A stretch of DNA of 64,000 nucleotides. Source: WHSW01 sp963781265. Its GTDB lineage: Bacteria; Actinomycetota; Thermoleophilia; Solirubrobacterales; 70-9. This document shows positions 42,435 to 51,280 of the stretch, in pieces; positions within the stretch are counted from its first letter, which is position 1; each line of letters starts with the position of its first letter. The position numbers and the translations under genes are program-made. Under the pieces are notes generated by a model, which worked only from the letters and a program-made list of their open reading frames with translations, did not search any database and was not told where the DNA came from. The stretch spans positions 153,850-217,849 of the forward strand of contig CAWAFH010000015.1 in the NCBI GenBank assembly GCA_963781265.1, written 5' to 3'.

Positions 42435-42472
42435 GCGCGGGCGAACTGCGGGGGGTCGCCGGGCGATCGGGC

Positions 42473-43075
42473 TCACCGCGTCAACCCGAGGCGCTCGGCG
42501 CGGCGGGTCGCCTCGGCGCGGTTCTTGACCCCGAGCTTTCGATACAGCGAGCTCGCGTGCTCCTTGACCGTGTGCGGTGACAGATACAGGGCGGTGGCGA
42601 TCTCGCGGTTGGTGCGGCCGGAGGCGATCAGCGCCAGCACCTCGCGCTCGCGCTTGCTCAGCGGCGTCGCCGGGGCCTCCTCGTGGCGGCCGAAGACGGT
42701 CATCCCCTTGCCGACCATGCGGACCGCGCTCGCGACCTCGTCGGCGCTCCAGTCCTTGGACACGAAGCCGGAGGCACCCGCGGTCCGGGCGGCCTGCGGT
42801 GAGATCCAGCCGGCGCCGGAGATCAGCAGCACCCGGGTCTCCGGCGAGGCGGCGCGGATCGCCTCGCACAGCTCGGCGCCGGAGCGCTCGCCGAGGAACA
42901 GGTCGACGAGGGCGACCTGCGGCTGCAGACGCTTTGCCGCGGCGAGGCCTTCCTCCGGGTCGGACGCGACCACGCAACGCTCGACCCAGCGCTGGCTGCC
43001 CAGCAGGACCTTGAAGCCCCACTGGACGACCGCGTGGTCGTCGACGATCAGCACGCACAGCGGTCGCTCAGGCAC
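42473..43075 (-). CDS. NarL/FixJ-family response regulator
   Basis: 200 residues from the GTG at 43075, overlapping the kinase by 8 bases. The receiver domain has the acidic pair in LIVDDHAVVQ, the phospho-acceptor Asp in VALVDLFLGE and Lys in FVSKDWSAD. A LuxR-type HTH follows (PLSKREREVLALIASGRTNREIATAL and SPHTVKEHASSLYRKLGV). Partner of the GAF histidine kinase; target genes unknown, with fabD as the nearest downstream gene. Confidence 0.9.
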   Translation of the reverse strand: MPERPLCVLIVDDHAVVQWGFKVLLGSQRWVERCVVASDPEEGLAAAKRLQPQVALVDLFLGERSGAELCEAIRAASPETRVLLISGAGWISPQAARTAGASGFVSKDWSADEVASAVRMVGKGMTVFGRHEEAPATPLSKREREVLALIASGRTNREIATALYLSPHTVKEHASSLYRKLGVKNRAEATRRAERLGLTR

Positions 43076-44210
43076 CGGCGGGCACCTCCGCGATGAAGCC
43101 CTCGAGGTCGCTCGTGGGCAGCACCAGCCGCACGCGCCAATCGCCGCCCTCGGTGCCGAACTCGAGCATCCCGCCGCGCTGCATCGACTCGTATGCCGCG
43201 AGCCGGAGCCCGAGACCCGAGCCGGCGCCGGGCCGGGCGCTGATCCCGTCGTTGCGAACCTCGAGCGCAAAGGCGCCGTCGGCGTGGCTGATCGCGATCC
43301 GGACCTCGCTCGGGTCGGCGTGCTTCTCGGCGTTGCGAAGCGCCTCGGACAGGACCGAGACCGCGAGCGGCTCGAGCCCCTCGGGAACCTCCGCCCCCGG
43401 CTCCCACCGAACGCTGATCGGGACCGCCTTGTACTGGCGCCCCAGCCGCTCGAGCTCGGCGCGCAGGGTGGTCCGCGCGGGCTCGGAGGTCGGCTCGAGC
43501 GAGCGCTCGAGCGCGTCGCGAAGCTCGCCCAGCGCCGCCTCGACCTCGGCGGCGGAGCGCTGCGCGTCCGCCGCGCTCAGCTCGCGCCCGGAGCCGAGCA
43601 CCATGGAGACGCCGAAGAGCCGCTGCATGACGCTCTCGTGGACCTCGCGGGCGAGCTCGATCCGGTCGCGCAGCAGCGAGTCGCGCTCGTGCTGGGCAAC
43701 GGCCTGGCGGACGGTCGTCGCGAGCGCCGCGGTGCGGCCCAGCGCCCGCATCGTCGTGATCTCCTCCTCGCCGAGATCGAGCGGGCCGCCGTTGCGGTCG
43801 GCGAAGATCACGCCGAGCCAGCGACCGGCGGCGGCGACCGGCGTGCAGGACACCCCGTTCAGCGTCGGGATCTCGGCGTAGCGGTCAGGGACGTTGCCCG
43901 CGAGCCGGTCGACGACGATCACCGCGTCCTCGCCGAACGCCCGCTGGGCGATCGGCGTCTCCTCGAGGCTGCCGTAGACGTGGGCGAGGATCTCCGGAGC
44001 GACCCCGTGGCTTCCCGCCGGGACGACCAGGCGCCGGCCCGGGTCGTAGACGAGCAGCACCGCGCGCTCGAGGGAGGTCAGCCGGCAGATCGCCTCGCAG
44101 ATCCGGTCGTCGAGCGGGTCGCTGTCGTCGCTCTGGTCGCCGAGCTCGAAGAGCAGGCTGACCACGACGTCGACGGCGCTGCCCGGAAGCGTCTCCGGCT
44201 CACTGCTCAC
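43068..44210 (-). CDS. sensor histidine kinase with GAF domain (NarL-partner type)
   Basis: 380 residues, GTG start. No membrane segment, so it is cytosolic. A GAF domain (about 20-170) is followed by a HisKA_3 box, where IELAREVHESVMQRLFGV contains the phosphorylated His. The HATPase region follows with SEALRNAEKHADP (N box), LEVRNDGISARPGAGSGLGLRLA (G boxes). The GAF ligand is unknown. 43 bases separate it from the divergent esterase, so they may share a control region. Confidence 0.88.
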   Translation of the reverse strand: MSSEPETLPGSAVDVVVSLLFELGDQSDDSDPLDDRICEAICRLTSLERAVLLVYDPGRRLVVPAGSHGVAPEILAHVYGSLEETPIAQRAFGEDAVIVVDRLAGNVPDRYAEIPTLNGVSCTPVAAAGRWLGVIFADRNGGPLDLGEEEITTMRALGRTAALATTVRQAVAQHERDSLLRDRIELAREVHESVMQRLFGVSMVLGSGRELSAADAQRSAAEVEAALGELRDALERSLEPTSEPARTTLRAELERLGRQYKAVPISVRWEPGAEVPEGLEPLAVSVLSEALRNAEKHADPSEVRIAISHADGAFALEVRNDGISARPGAGSGLGLRLAAYESMQRGGMLEFGTEGGDWRVRLVLPTSDLEGFIAEVPAGA

Positions 44211-44253
44211 GTGGCCGCCCTCTCCACATCGGCCTGCAGGTTACGCCCGTACG

Positions 44254-45285
44254 ATGGCGGCGATGATCCGCACGCCACACCGCGACCCATGGGGTCGAGA
44301 TCTGGCCGGGACCCTGCACGAGCTCGAGTTCGAGAGCGAGGCGCTCGCGGGCAACCCGCTCGGCGATCCGGCGACCCGCCCGCTCTACGTCTACACGCCA
44401 CCGGGCTGGCCCGACGACGGCCCGTATCCCGCGGTCTGGTCGATCCAGGGGATGACCGGGCAGATCGACATGTGGCGCAACCGCAGCCCGTACCAGAGCA
44501 CCTTCATCGAGGACGTCGACCGGATGATCGTCGGCGGCGACTGCCGCCCGGTCGTCGTCCCGATGCCCGACTGCTGGACCGCGTACGGCGGCTCGCAGTT
44601 CCTCGACTCGGCCGGGACCGGCAACTACCTCACCTACCTGTGCGACGAGCTCGTGCCGTTCGTCGACGATCGCTTCAACACGGTCGCCGCGCGTGACTCG
44701 CGCGCCGTTCAGGGCAAGTCGTCGGGCGGCTACGGCGCACTCGTGCTGCCGATGCTGCGCCCCGAGCTCTGGGGCGGGCTCGGCGATGTCTCGGGCGACG
44801 CGGCGTTCGAGTACTGCTATCTGCCCGAGTTCCCGCAGACCTGGGCGATGCTGCGCGAACACGGCTCGATCGAGGCGATCTGGGAGCGGCTGCTGACCGA
44901 CCCGTCACCGTCCAACGCGCTCTTCGCTGCCGTCAACGCCGTCGCGATGGCCGCCTGTTACTCACCCGGGCCCGACGGCGAGCCCGAGCTGCCGTTCGAG
45001 CTCAGCGACGGCTCGCTGCGCCCCGAGGTCTGGGAGCGCTGGCTGCGCTGGGACCCGGTCCGCATGATCGACGACCACATCGACGACCTGCGCTCGATGC
45101 GCGCGATCTCGCTCGAGTGCGGTCTGCAGGACGAGTGGAACCTCTACGTCGGCACCGCGATCATCCACGAGCGCCTCGAACGCGAGGGCATCGGCCACCG
45201 CTTCGATCTGTTCGAGGGCAAGCACGGCGGCCTCACCCCGCGCTACGCGCCGCTCGTCGCCTGGCTGGCCGACCGGCTCGCCTGA
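44254..45285 (+). CDS. esterase D-type alpha/beta hydrolase
   Basis: 343 residues. The core has YVYTPPGWPDDGPYPAVWSIQGM and the nucleophile elbow QGKSSGGYGAL (Ser of GKSSGG), with a later Asp (DDLRSMRAI region) and C-terminal histidine in FEGKHGGLTPR. This order is that of the PF00756 esterase family, which includes enterochelin esterases and mycolyltransferases. There is no signal peptide, so it works inside the cell. The natural substrate is not evident. The next gene starts 3 bases after the stop. Confidence 0.78.
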   Translation: MAAMIRTPHRDPWGRDLAGTLHELEFESEALAGNPLGDPATRPLYVYTPPGWPDDGPYPAVWSIQGMTGQIDMWRNRSPYQSTFIEDVDRMIVGGDCRPVVVPMPDCWTAYGGSQFLDSAGTGNYLTYLCDELVPFVDDRFNTVAARDSRAVQGKSSGGYGALVLPMLRPELWGGLGDVSGDAAFEYCYLPEFPQTWAMLREHGSIEAIWERLLTDPSPSNALFAAVNAVAMAACYSPGPDGEPELPFELSDGSLRPEVWERWLRWDPVRMIDDHIDDLRSMRAISLECGLQDEWNLYVGTAIIHERLEREGIGHRFDLFEGKHGGLTPRYAPLVAWLADRLA

Positions 45286-45287
45286 GC

Positions 45288-45749
45288 ATGGACGACGTGG
45301 TCCGGCGCGCCACCGCGTCCGACGCCCCCGACGTCGCCCGCCTGCTCGACGCGTTCAACCGGGAGTACGACACCTTCACGCCGGGCCTCGAGGTGCTGAC
45401 CGACCGCGCGGCGCGGATGCTCGCGAGCGGCGAGATCGTCGTCCTGCTCGCCGGCGACGGCCCCGAGGGCCTCGCCCAGGTCCAGTTCAGGGCCTCGATC
45501 TGGGCCGCGGCGCCCGACGCCTACCTGGCCGAGCTCTACGTCATCCCCGAGCGCCGCGGTCATGGGCTCGGGCGCGCCCTGGTCGACGCGGCGATCGAGG
45601 TCGGGCGCGAGGCCGGCGCCGAGGTGATCGACCTCAACACCAGCGACGACGACCTCGCCGCGATCGGGCTCTACGAGAGCAGCGGGTTCACCAACCGCGA
45701 GGGCGGCCCGGACGGGCCGCGGATGCGCTACTACGAGCGCTCGCTCTAG
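45288..45749 (+). CDS. GNAT-family N-acetyltransferase
   Basis: 153 residues, ATG immediately after the esterase stop. It has the conserved GNAT elements: VVRRATASDAPDVARLL at the first strand/helix, AYLAELYVIPERRGHGLGRALVDAAI as the V/I-x-P-x-x-R-x-x-G-x-G acetyl-CoA motif, and IDLNTSDDDLAAIGLYESSGF near the end. Substrate unknown. A role as partner of the esterase is possible only from proximity. Confidence 0.85.
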   Translation: MDDVVRRATASDAPDVARLLDAFNREYDTFTPGLEVLTDRAARMLASGEIVVLLAGDGPEGLAQVQFRASIWAAAPDAYLAELYVIPERRGHGLGRALVDAAIEVGREAGAEVIDLNTSDDDLAAIGLYESSGFTNREGGPDGPRMRYYERSL

Positions 45750-45771
45750 CCGGCGACGGCCGAGCGACAGC

Positions 45772-46248
45772 TCATCGGTGTGGGTCCGGGCGGCCGCCGA
45801 CGGCCAGGTTGACGTTCGCGTAACGGCCATCCCCGGTCAGCTCGCGACCAAACCACTCCGGCGGCTCGAAACCCGAACTGTCCGCATCGGAGTCGAACTC
45901 GACCTCGACCACGGCGAGCCCCGAGAGCGAACCCTCATAGACGTCGATCTCGTAGACGTGCTCGCCGGCCGCGACCAGCGCCCGGCGCTTTTCGACCCGT
46001 CGGCCCACGGTCAGCGGCCACAGCGAATCGAACGTCTCCGCGTCCAATTCGATCTCCTGCTCGAACCGCGACTCGCCCGCCCCGTGCTTGACGGTCAGCG
46101 AGCGGTCGCCGTCGGCTCGGCGCAACCGGACCTCGGTCCCGTTCGGATCGACCGCGACATACCCCTGCTCGATTCGCTTCGAGTGGGACCCGCGCTCGAC
46201 GGCCGCGGCCGGGTCGATCAGGAACTTGCGCTCGATCTCCGTGGCGAT
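45772..46248 (-). CDS. CYTH-domain (inorganic triphosphatase/adenylate-cyclase-like) protein
   Basis: 158 residues as drawn. The N-terminal signature reads ATEIERKFLID, the EIERKFL motif of CYTH phosphohydrolases, followed by the RRADGDRSLTVKHGAG and FEQEIELDAETF tunnel strands, VVEVEFDSD and the closing FGRELTGDGRYANVNLA. These bind a triphosphate with divalent metal. No ATG, GTG or TTG precedes the signature in frame; the codon at the normal Met position is ATC (46248). A TTG at 46125 is in frame but would remove the first two catalytic strands. It ends 22 bases from the convergent GNAT gene. Confidence 0.72.
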   Translation of the reverse strand: MATEIERKFLIDPAAAVERGSHSKRIEQGYVAVDPNGTEVRLRRADGDRSLTVKHGAGESRFEQEIELDAETFDSLWPLTVGRRVEKRRALVAAGEHVYEIDVYEGSLSGLAVVEVEFDSDADSSGFEPPEWFGRELTGDGRYANVNLAVGGRPDPHR

Positions 46249-46304
46249 CGGTCGATCGTAGCCCTCCGGGCGAGCGGCGCTCGAGTTCTGACTAGGCTGG
46301 CGCC

Positions 46305-46886
46305 ATGGGCGTGAGCCAGTACTACTGCGCCGCCAGCCTCGACGGCTTCATCGCCGAGTCCGACGACACGCTCGAGTGGCTGACCGGCTACCGCGGCAGC
46401 TACGAGGCCGACGGGGTCGACCCGCGGCCGAACGACTACGGGTCGTTTTACGACGGGGTCGGCGCCCTGGTCAGCGGCTCGGCGACCTATGAGTTCGTGC
46501 TCGACCACTTCGGCGGCGAGGGGTGGCCGTACGAGGGCAAGCCGTGGTGGGTGCTGAGCTCGCGCGAGCTGCCGGTACCCGACGGCGAGGGCGTCGACGT
46601 GCGCGTGGTCGAAGCCGGCGTCGCCGAGCTTCACCCGGAGCTGGTCGAGGCCGCCGGCGAGCGCAACGTCTGGGTGGTCGGCGGCGGCAACGTCGCCTCC
46701 CAGTTCGCCGACGACGGGCTGCTCGACGAGCTGCTCGTCACGGTGGTCCCGGTCGTGCTCGGCTCCGGCAAGCCGCTGTTCGACCGCCGCCTGCCCGCCA
46801 ACCCGTTCGACCTCACTGGGAGCACGGTGTTCAGCAGCGGGATGGTCGAGCTGCGTTACTCGCTCAGGGGAGGTGAATCAGCGTGA
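46305..46886 (+). CDS. RibD C-terminal/dihydrofolate reductase-like protein
   Basis: 193 residues. AASLDGFIAESDDTLEWL is the usual start of the RibD_C fold. VSGSATYEFVLDHF, WWVLSSRELP, NVWVVGGGNVASQFADDGLLDELLVTVVPVVLGSGKPLF and LRYSLRG follow the reductase pattern, including GGGNVA for the nucleotide loop. Probable NADPH-dependent reductase of unknown substrate; single-domain relatives are frequent in actinobacteria and rarely make riboflavin. ATG, 56 bases from the divergent CYTH gene. Confidence 0.86.
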   Translation: MGVSQYYCAASLDGFIAESDDTLEWLTGYRGSYEADGVDPRPNDYGSFYDGVGALVSGSATYEFVLDHFGGEGWPYEGKPWWVLSSRELPVPDGEGVDVRVVEAGVAELHPELVEAAGERNVWVVGGGNVASQFADDGLLDELLVTVVPVVLGSGKPLFDRRLPANPFDLTGSTVFSSGMVELRYSLRGGESA

Positions 46887-46954
46887 CCCGCGACCGTCGT
46901 TCGACCGCAACGTCGGCGGACCCTGGGCGCCGGGCTCTGAGCCGACCGGCGGAT

Positions 46955-46975
46955 AGCCGTCGCTCTGCGACGGCT
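46955..46975. terminator. 8-bp hairpin between convergent genes
   Basis: AGCCGTCG-CTCTG-CGACGGCT sits between the end of the RibD-like gene and the stop codon of the synthetase fusion, in the 88-base convergent gap. No T-tract follows on either strand, so it may be a weak bidirectional terminator or simply a fold. Confidence 0.4.
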
Positions 46976-49683
46976 CAGGGATCGCCGAGCTTCCACGCGC
47001 TCGGCCACGGACGGGCCGGCGGCAGATGCCGAACCCGGATCCGCGCATCCACGACGAGCGCTCCATCCGGGCCCGCCACGACCGGATTGAGGTCGAGCTC
47101 GGCGATCTCCCGATGCGCCTCCACCATCGCGCCGACGCGCAGGATCATCTCCTCGACGGCGGCGAGGTCGGCGGGCTCCGCTCCGCGGTAGCCGGTCAGC
47201 CGCGGGAACAGCGCCAGCGAGCGAAGCATTTCGCCCGCGTCCTCTGAGGCGAGGGGACAGACGCGCACTGCCACGTCCTTCAACAACTCGGCCTCGACGC
47301 CCCCGGCTCCGCAGGCGACAACCGGACCGAAGACCGGATCATCGACGACACCGATCAGCAGCTCCACCCCGGTCTCGACCATCGCCTGGACAAGGAACGA
47401 GTCGCGGGTCGCGCCGGCTCGAGCCAGCGCCTCGTCGATCTCCTCCGCCGCGCGCGCGACCGCCTCGCCTCCGGCGAGCCCGATCCGGACCGCTCCCAGA
47501 TCGCTCTTGTGAAGCAGCCCGGCTCCCTGTGCCTTGAGGGCGATCCTGCCGCCGAGCGCCGTCGCCGCCTCGGCAGCGCCGGCGGGATCCGCTGCGACCC
47601 GCGACGCCGGGGTCGCCACCCCGTAGCAATCGAGCAGCTCGTCGATCGCCCGGCTGTCGAGCCACTCCCCGCCCGACTCGAGCGCGTGGGCGATCACAGC
47701 GGCGGCCTCGGCCCCGCGGGCGCCATCGACGCCGAGCGGCTCGCGCCGGGGACGCGCCCTCCAGCCCACGTGGCGCACCACCCGCGCCAGCGCCTTGGCG
47801 GCGTCCTCCGGATAGAGGTAGGTCGGCACCCCTCCCGCGCTCGCCATCGTCGCGTGATCTCGCGCCGACATGAACACGGCCTGCACCGGGATCTCGCGCG
47901 GCATCCGCCCAACGGCCTCGCGGACCGCCTCGGCGACGTCCTCGGCGCTGATCAACAGCGGGCGGATGAAGATCACGATCAGGGCGTCGATGCCCTCCCA
48001 GGCGGCGAGCGTCTCGATCGTGGCCCGGTACTCCTCGGCGCCCGCGGTCGCGATCATGTCCACGGGATTCGCCACCGAGGCCTCCGGGGCCAGGGACCGC
48101 CGCAGCGACTCCCGCACCGAGTCCGGGGTCGGAGGGACCTCGAGGCCCGCCGCCTCGCAGGCGTCGGCGCACATGATCCCTGGGCCGCCTGCGTTCGTCA
48201 CCACACCGACGCGGGATCCGGTCGGCAGCGGCTGGTTCGCCAGCAGCGAGGCGACGTCGAGCATCTCGGAGAGGCTGTCCGTGCGGATCACCCCAGCCTG
48301 GTCGAAGAGCGCGTTCACGCTCACGTCGGACGCCGAGAGCAGGGCCCCCGTGTGCGATCTCGTGGCGCGCTCGCCCGCGACCGAGCGGCCGCTCTTGACG
48401 ACGACGACCGGCATCTCGCGACCGACCCGCTGGGCGACGCGCGAGAAGCGGCGAGGATCGCTGAAGGACTCGATGTAAAGCAGCGCGACGTTGGTCGCCG
48501 GGTCCTGCTCCCAGTACTCGAGCAGGTCGTTCGCGGTGATGTCGGCGCGGTTTCCGATCGAGGCGAACGAGGAGACGCCGAGGCTGCGGTCGCCTGCGAG
48601 CTCGATCAGGGCGAGGCCCAGCGCGCCGCTCTGGGTGACGAACCCGACGTTTCCGGCCGGCGGCAGATCTGGCGCGAACGTGGCGTCGAGACGGGGGCCG
48701 GTCGTGTTGAGGACGCCGAGGCAGTTCGGGCCGACCAGCCGCATTCCCGCGCCACGACAGATCTCGACCAGCTCTTGCTGGCGCGCGACGCCCTCCGCGT
48801 CGCCCTCCGCGAAGCCCGACGAGATCACGGCGAGCGCCGGGATCTCACGCTCCGCGCACTCGCGTGCGACCGCTGCAACCGCGGCCGCGGGGACCGTCAC
48901 CACAGCCAGGTCCACGCGGTCGGGCAGATCGAGGACGCTCGGGTAGGCGCGGACCGCCTGCACGACCTCGGCCGCCGGGTTGACCGGGTAGACCACCCCG
49001 TCGAAGCCGGCGTTGAGCAGGTTGTGGAAGACCTCGCCCCCAACGGTGCCGCGCTCGCGGGAGGCGCCGATCACGGCGATGGAGCGCGGCTCCAAGAAGA
49101 GGCGCACCGCGGCCTGGGCCGCAAGCCGGTCGCGATCGTGGAACCGCTCGACCGCGGCGGCGGAGAAGGACGTCGGCATCTCCACCCTGAGCGTCCCGGG
49201 CAACGAGGACATCTCGGCCGGGAACCCGCTCTCCCGGAACACGCTGATCATCCGATGGTTCTCGGCCATCACCTCCGCCGTGAAGACCGAGATCCCGTTT
49301 GCCGCTGCCGCTTCGGCCAGGTGGGCGAGCAGGATGGTGGCAAGCCCGTGTCCCTGCAGCTCGTCGGCAACCACGAACGCGACCTCCGCAACTCCCGGGC
49401 CCTCCTCGAAGTAGGCGCCCTGGCCGACGACGCGGTCGTCGGTCCCGCGGGTCGCCACCAGTCCGTAGCGACCGGCGTAGTCGACGTCGACCAGGAGGCG
49501 CGCGGCGGCCCGCAGGTCGACCGCCCCGGAGAAGAAACGGAAGACGCGCGAGCTCGGATCCAACCGCTCGAGAAAGTGCCGCAGCGGCTCCTCGTCGGTT
49601 GCCGTCACAACTCGAATGTGAACGGTCGACCCGTCCTTGAGAACCGCGTCGGCCGCCGGCAGGTTGCCGCTTGCCGGCGACAC
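46975..49683 (-). CDS. GNAT acetyltransferase fused to NDP-forming acyl-CoA synthetase (Pat-like)
   Basis: 902 residues in two blocks. The N-terminal ~200 are a GNAT domain (GVAEVAFVVADELQGHGLATILLAHLAEAAAANG). The rest is a complete NDP-forming acyl-CoA synthetase-like region: CoA-binding VIGASRERGTVGGEVFHNLL, GPNCLGVLNT, the ligase fold with TQSGALGLALIELA, KSGRSVAGERATRSHTGAL, TNAGGPGIMCAD, and an ATP-grasp half (ALKAQGAGLLHKSDLGAVRIGL ... LDLNPVVAG). In Salmonella Pat and E. coli PatZ the synthetase part regulates the acetyltransferase and the GNAT is C-terminal; here it is N-terminal, as in mycobacteria-like or Streptomyces forms. It may acetylate enzymes such as acyl-CoA synthetases. 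GTG at 49683 shares one base with the preceding stop (TAGTG). Confidence 0.88.
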   Translation of the reverse strand: MSPASGNLPAADAVLKDGSTVHIRVVTATDEEPLRHFLERLDPSSRVFRFFSGAVDLRAAARLLVDVDYAGRYGLVATRGTDDRVVGQGAYFEEGPGVAEVAFVVADELQGHGLATILLAHLAEAAAANGISVFTAEVMAENHRMISVFRESGFPAEMSSLPGTLRVEMPTSFSAAAVERFHDRDRLAAQAAVRLFLEPRSIAVIGASRERGTVGGEVFHNLLNAGFDGVVYPVNPAAEVVQAVRAYPSVLDLPDRVDLAVVTVPAAAVAAVARECAEREIPALAVISSGFAEGDAEGVARQQELVEICRGAGMRLVGPNCLGVLNTTGPRLDATFAPDLPPAGNVGFVTQSGALGLALIELAGDRSLGVSSFASIGNRADITANDLLEYWEQDPATNVALLYIESFSDPRRFSRVAQRVGREMPVVVVKSGRSVAGERATRSHTGALLSASDVSVNALFDQAGVIRTDSLSEMLDVASLLANQPLPTGSRVGVVTNAGGPGIMCADACEAAGLEVPPTPDSVRESLRRSLAPEASVANPVDMIATAGAEEYRATIETLAAWEGIDALIVIFIRPLLISAEDVAEAVREAVGRMPREIPVQAVFMSARDHATMASAGGVPTYLYPEDAAKALARVVRHVGWRARPRREPLGVDGARGAEAAAVIAHALESGGEWLDSRAIDELLDCYGVATPASRVAADPAGAAEAATALGGRIALKAQGAGLLHKSDLGAVRIGLAGGEAVARAAEEIDEALARAGATRDSFLVQAMVETGVELLIGVVDDPVFGPVVACGAGGVEAELLKDVAVRVCPLASEDAGEMLRSLALFPRLTGYRGAEPADLAAVEEMILRVGAMVEAHREIAELDLNPVVAGPDGALVVDARIRVRHLPPARPWPSAWKLGDP

Positions 49684-50084
49684 TACTCCGACAGCCCGGC
49701 GGCTTCGAGGGCTTCTCGCTCGCTTTGATAGATCTCCCACCTGACCACCCGTCCCTCGCGCCATTCCGCGAGCTGCCAGACGAGGTCCTCGAGGGCCGCG
49801 CTCCCCTCGCCGAGGGCCCGGTTGGAAAGCTCGGCGACGGTCACCGGCCCGCCCTCCCGCACCCACAGGATCTCGACGAAGAAGTCCGGGAAGACATCGA
49901 GCAACGCCTGCCACCAGTCGCGGACGCCGTCGTGACCGCGGTAGGGGCCGCCCTCGATCGCGAGGACTCGCGAGACGCCGATCACATCAGGGTCAGCCAA
50001 TGCGAGAAACCCCTCGAGGTCGCGTCGGTTGAACGCCTCGATCCCTCGCCGGTAGAGCTCGGCGTTTACCTGGAAGTCCGCCAT
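49683..50084 (-). CDS. SnoaL-like protein (copy 1)
   Basis: 133 residues in the NTF2-like fold: LYRRGIEAFNRRDLEGFLALADPDVIG, VRDWWQALLDVFPDFFVEI and the C-terminal strand WREGRVVRWEIYQSEREALEAAGLSE. Enzymatic SnoaL relatives are cyclases or hydrolases, but this small class has no proven function. Two relatives with the same C-terminal end lie at 51281 and 52096. The stop overlaps the start of the synthetase fusion by one base, so the two genes are co-transcribed. Diverges from the VOC gene. Confidence 0.75.
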   Translation of the reverse strand: MADFQVNAELYRRGIEAFNRRDLEGFLALADPDVIGVSRVLAIEGGPYRGHDGVRDWWQALLDVFPDFFVEILWVREGGPVTVAELSNRALGEGSAALEDLVWQLAEWREGRVVRWEIYQSEREALEAAGLSE

Positions 50085-50089
50085 CGTCC

Positions 50090-50104
50090 CGCGAGTATCT
50101 CGCG
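50090..50104. promoter_or_regulatory. inverted repeat in the SnoaL/VOC divergent promoter
   Basis: CGCGAG-TAT-CTCGCG, a perfect 6-bp inverted repeat with a 3-base centre, 5 bases upstream of the SnoaL start and 103 bases before the VOC gene. Such short symmetric sites suit a dimeric regulator such as TetR/MarR. No matching regulator gene is adjacent. Confidence 0.4.
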
Positions 50105-50206
50105 AAAGCGCCCCGTTTCCATGCCCGTCGCGATCTCGACGGGGCCGCTGGGCGCCGGCCGCATCGCTGTTAGGTTGGGCGCGAAGCCCAAGCCCAAGGA
50201 GGAACG

Positions 50207-50701
50207 ATGTCCCTACGAGGAGTCGACCACGTCGATCTCGCGGTCAGCGATGTCGAACGCTCCCTCGCCTTCTACCTCGGAATGCTGGGTCCGCTGGGCC
50301 TGGCTGTCGAGGGCCGCTTTCAGACCTACCGGGAAACCGAGGAGGTCGTGTACCTCGGTTTCGGTCAGAAGTTCGTCCCAGGGGCCGTGCCCGAGACCCG
50401 GCTCGGACTCCGGAAAGCGGACGGAGGCCGCCACGATTACTACGGCGTCGGCATCGAGCACCTGGCGTTCACGGTCGAGAGCATCGAGGAGGTCGACGAC
50501 GCCTACCAGCGCTGCCTGGACATGGACGCCCCCATCCACTGCCCACCCGAAGACGAGCCCGATCTACCGGGCTATTACGCCTTCTTCGTCTTCGACCCCG
50601 ACGGCTTCCGCATCGAGGTCTGCTTCACGTCCGACTCGGTTCGCCGGCAATGGGATGCCGGAGAGCACCTCGAAGTTGGGCCGCATCGAGCGAGCAACTG
50701 A
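50207..50701 (+). CDS. VOC-family (glyoxalase/extradiol dioxygenase-like) protein
   Basis: 164 residues, ATG with AAGGAGGAACG just upstream. Two beta-alpha-beta3 halves: GVDHVDLAVSDVERSLAFYLGMLGPLGL and GIEHLAFTVESIEEVDDAYQRCLDMDAPI, then FFVFDPDGFRIEVCF. Metal-binding His and Glu occur at the standard spots (HVDLA, EHLAF, EVCF). Exact reaction unknown. It is followed 17 bases later by a secreted-protein gene. Confidence 0.85.
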   Translation: MSLRGVDHVDLAVSDVERSLAFYLGMLGPLGLAVEGRFQTYRETEEVVYLGFGQKFVPGAVPETRLGLRKADGGRHDYYGVGIEHLAFTVESIEEVDDAYQRCLDMDAPIHCPPEDEPDLPGYYAFFVFDPDGFRIEVCFTSDSVRRQWDAGEHLEVGPHRASN

Positions 50702-50718
50702 AGGCAGCGGTGTAGGTT

Positions 50719-51228
50719 GTGCCGATGGGGGGAGCCGCCAGAGCCTGCGTCGTGTGCGCTGCGGCAGTCCTCTCGGCGGTGGCCATCGTGGGCGCGCCCT
50801 CCGAGGCGGCCGACGCCACCGCGCACCAGGTCACCGTGCTCACCAGCTACGGGCTCGTGGCCAAGTTCAAGACCGCGACATGCCACCGGCGCAAGGGCAG
50901 GTTCGAGCTCCTGACGCCGAAGGTGGACGGCGGCTACTCGCTGTTCGTCTCGATCGCGGACTTCGATCGCAAGCAGCGCGTCTATCCGGTCACCCAGGGC
51001 AAGGACGATCCGCTCGTCTCCGTGGTCCAGCACGGGTCGGACCTGAGTTACAACAACGACAACGTCCCGCCGTTTCCTGTCCCGGCGGCCGGCGAGATCC
51101 GGTTTGACCCGCGGGCTCCGAAGCTCGTCGGCGTCGGCTACACCCCGGCGTTCACGGCCGATGCGACCGACGCCGCCACGATCACCGGCGTGCTCACCTG
51201 CAAGTACCCGAAGCGTCGCCGCGGCTGA
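50719..51228 (+). CDS. secreted protein of unknown function
   Basis: 169 residues from the GTG at 50719 (or 167 from the ATG at 50725). Signal peptide: ACVVCAAAVLSAVAIVGAPSEAA with cleavage after SEA/A. The mature part is a compact all-beta protein: HQVTVLTSYGLVAKFKTATCHRRKGRFELL, GGYSLFVSIADFDRKQRVYPV, a two-cysteine pair (C near 55 and C near 160), and the end VLTCKYPKRRRG. Possibly a small exported domain stabilised by a disulfide. No family recognised. Confidence 0.62.
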   Translation: MPMGGAARACVVCAAAVLSAVAIVGAPSEAADATAHQVTVLTSYGLVAKFKTATCHRRKGRFELLTPKVDGGYSLFVSIADFDRKQRVYPVTQGKDDPLVSVVQHGSDLSYNNDNVPPFPVPAAGEIRFDPRAPKLVGVGYTPAFTADATDAATITGVLTCKYPKRRRG

Positions 51229-51280
51229 CCGGGACCGGCGCGCACGCGTCGCGCTGGCGTGAGGCGAGATACTTGGATCG

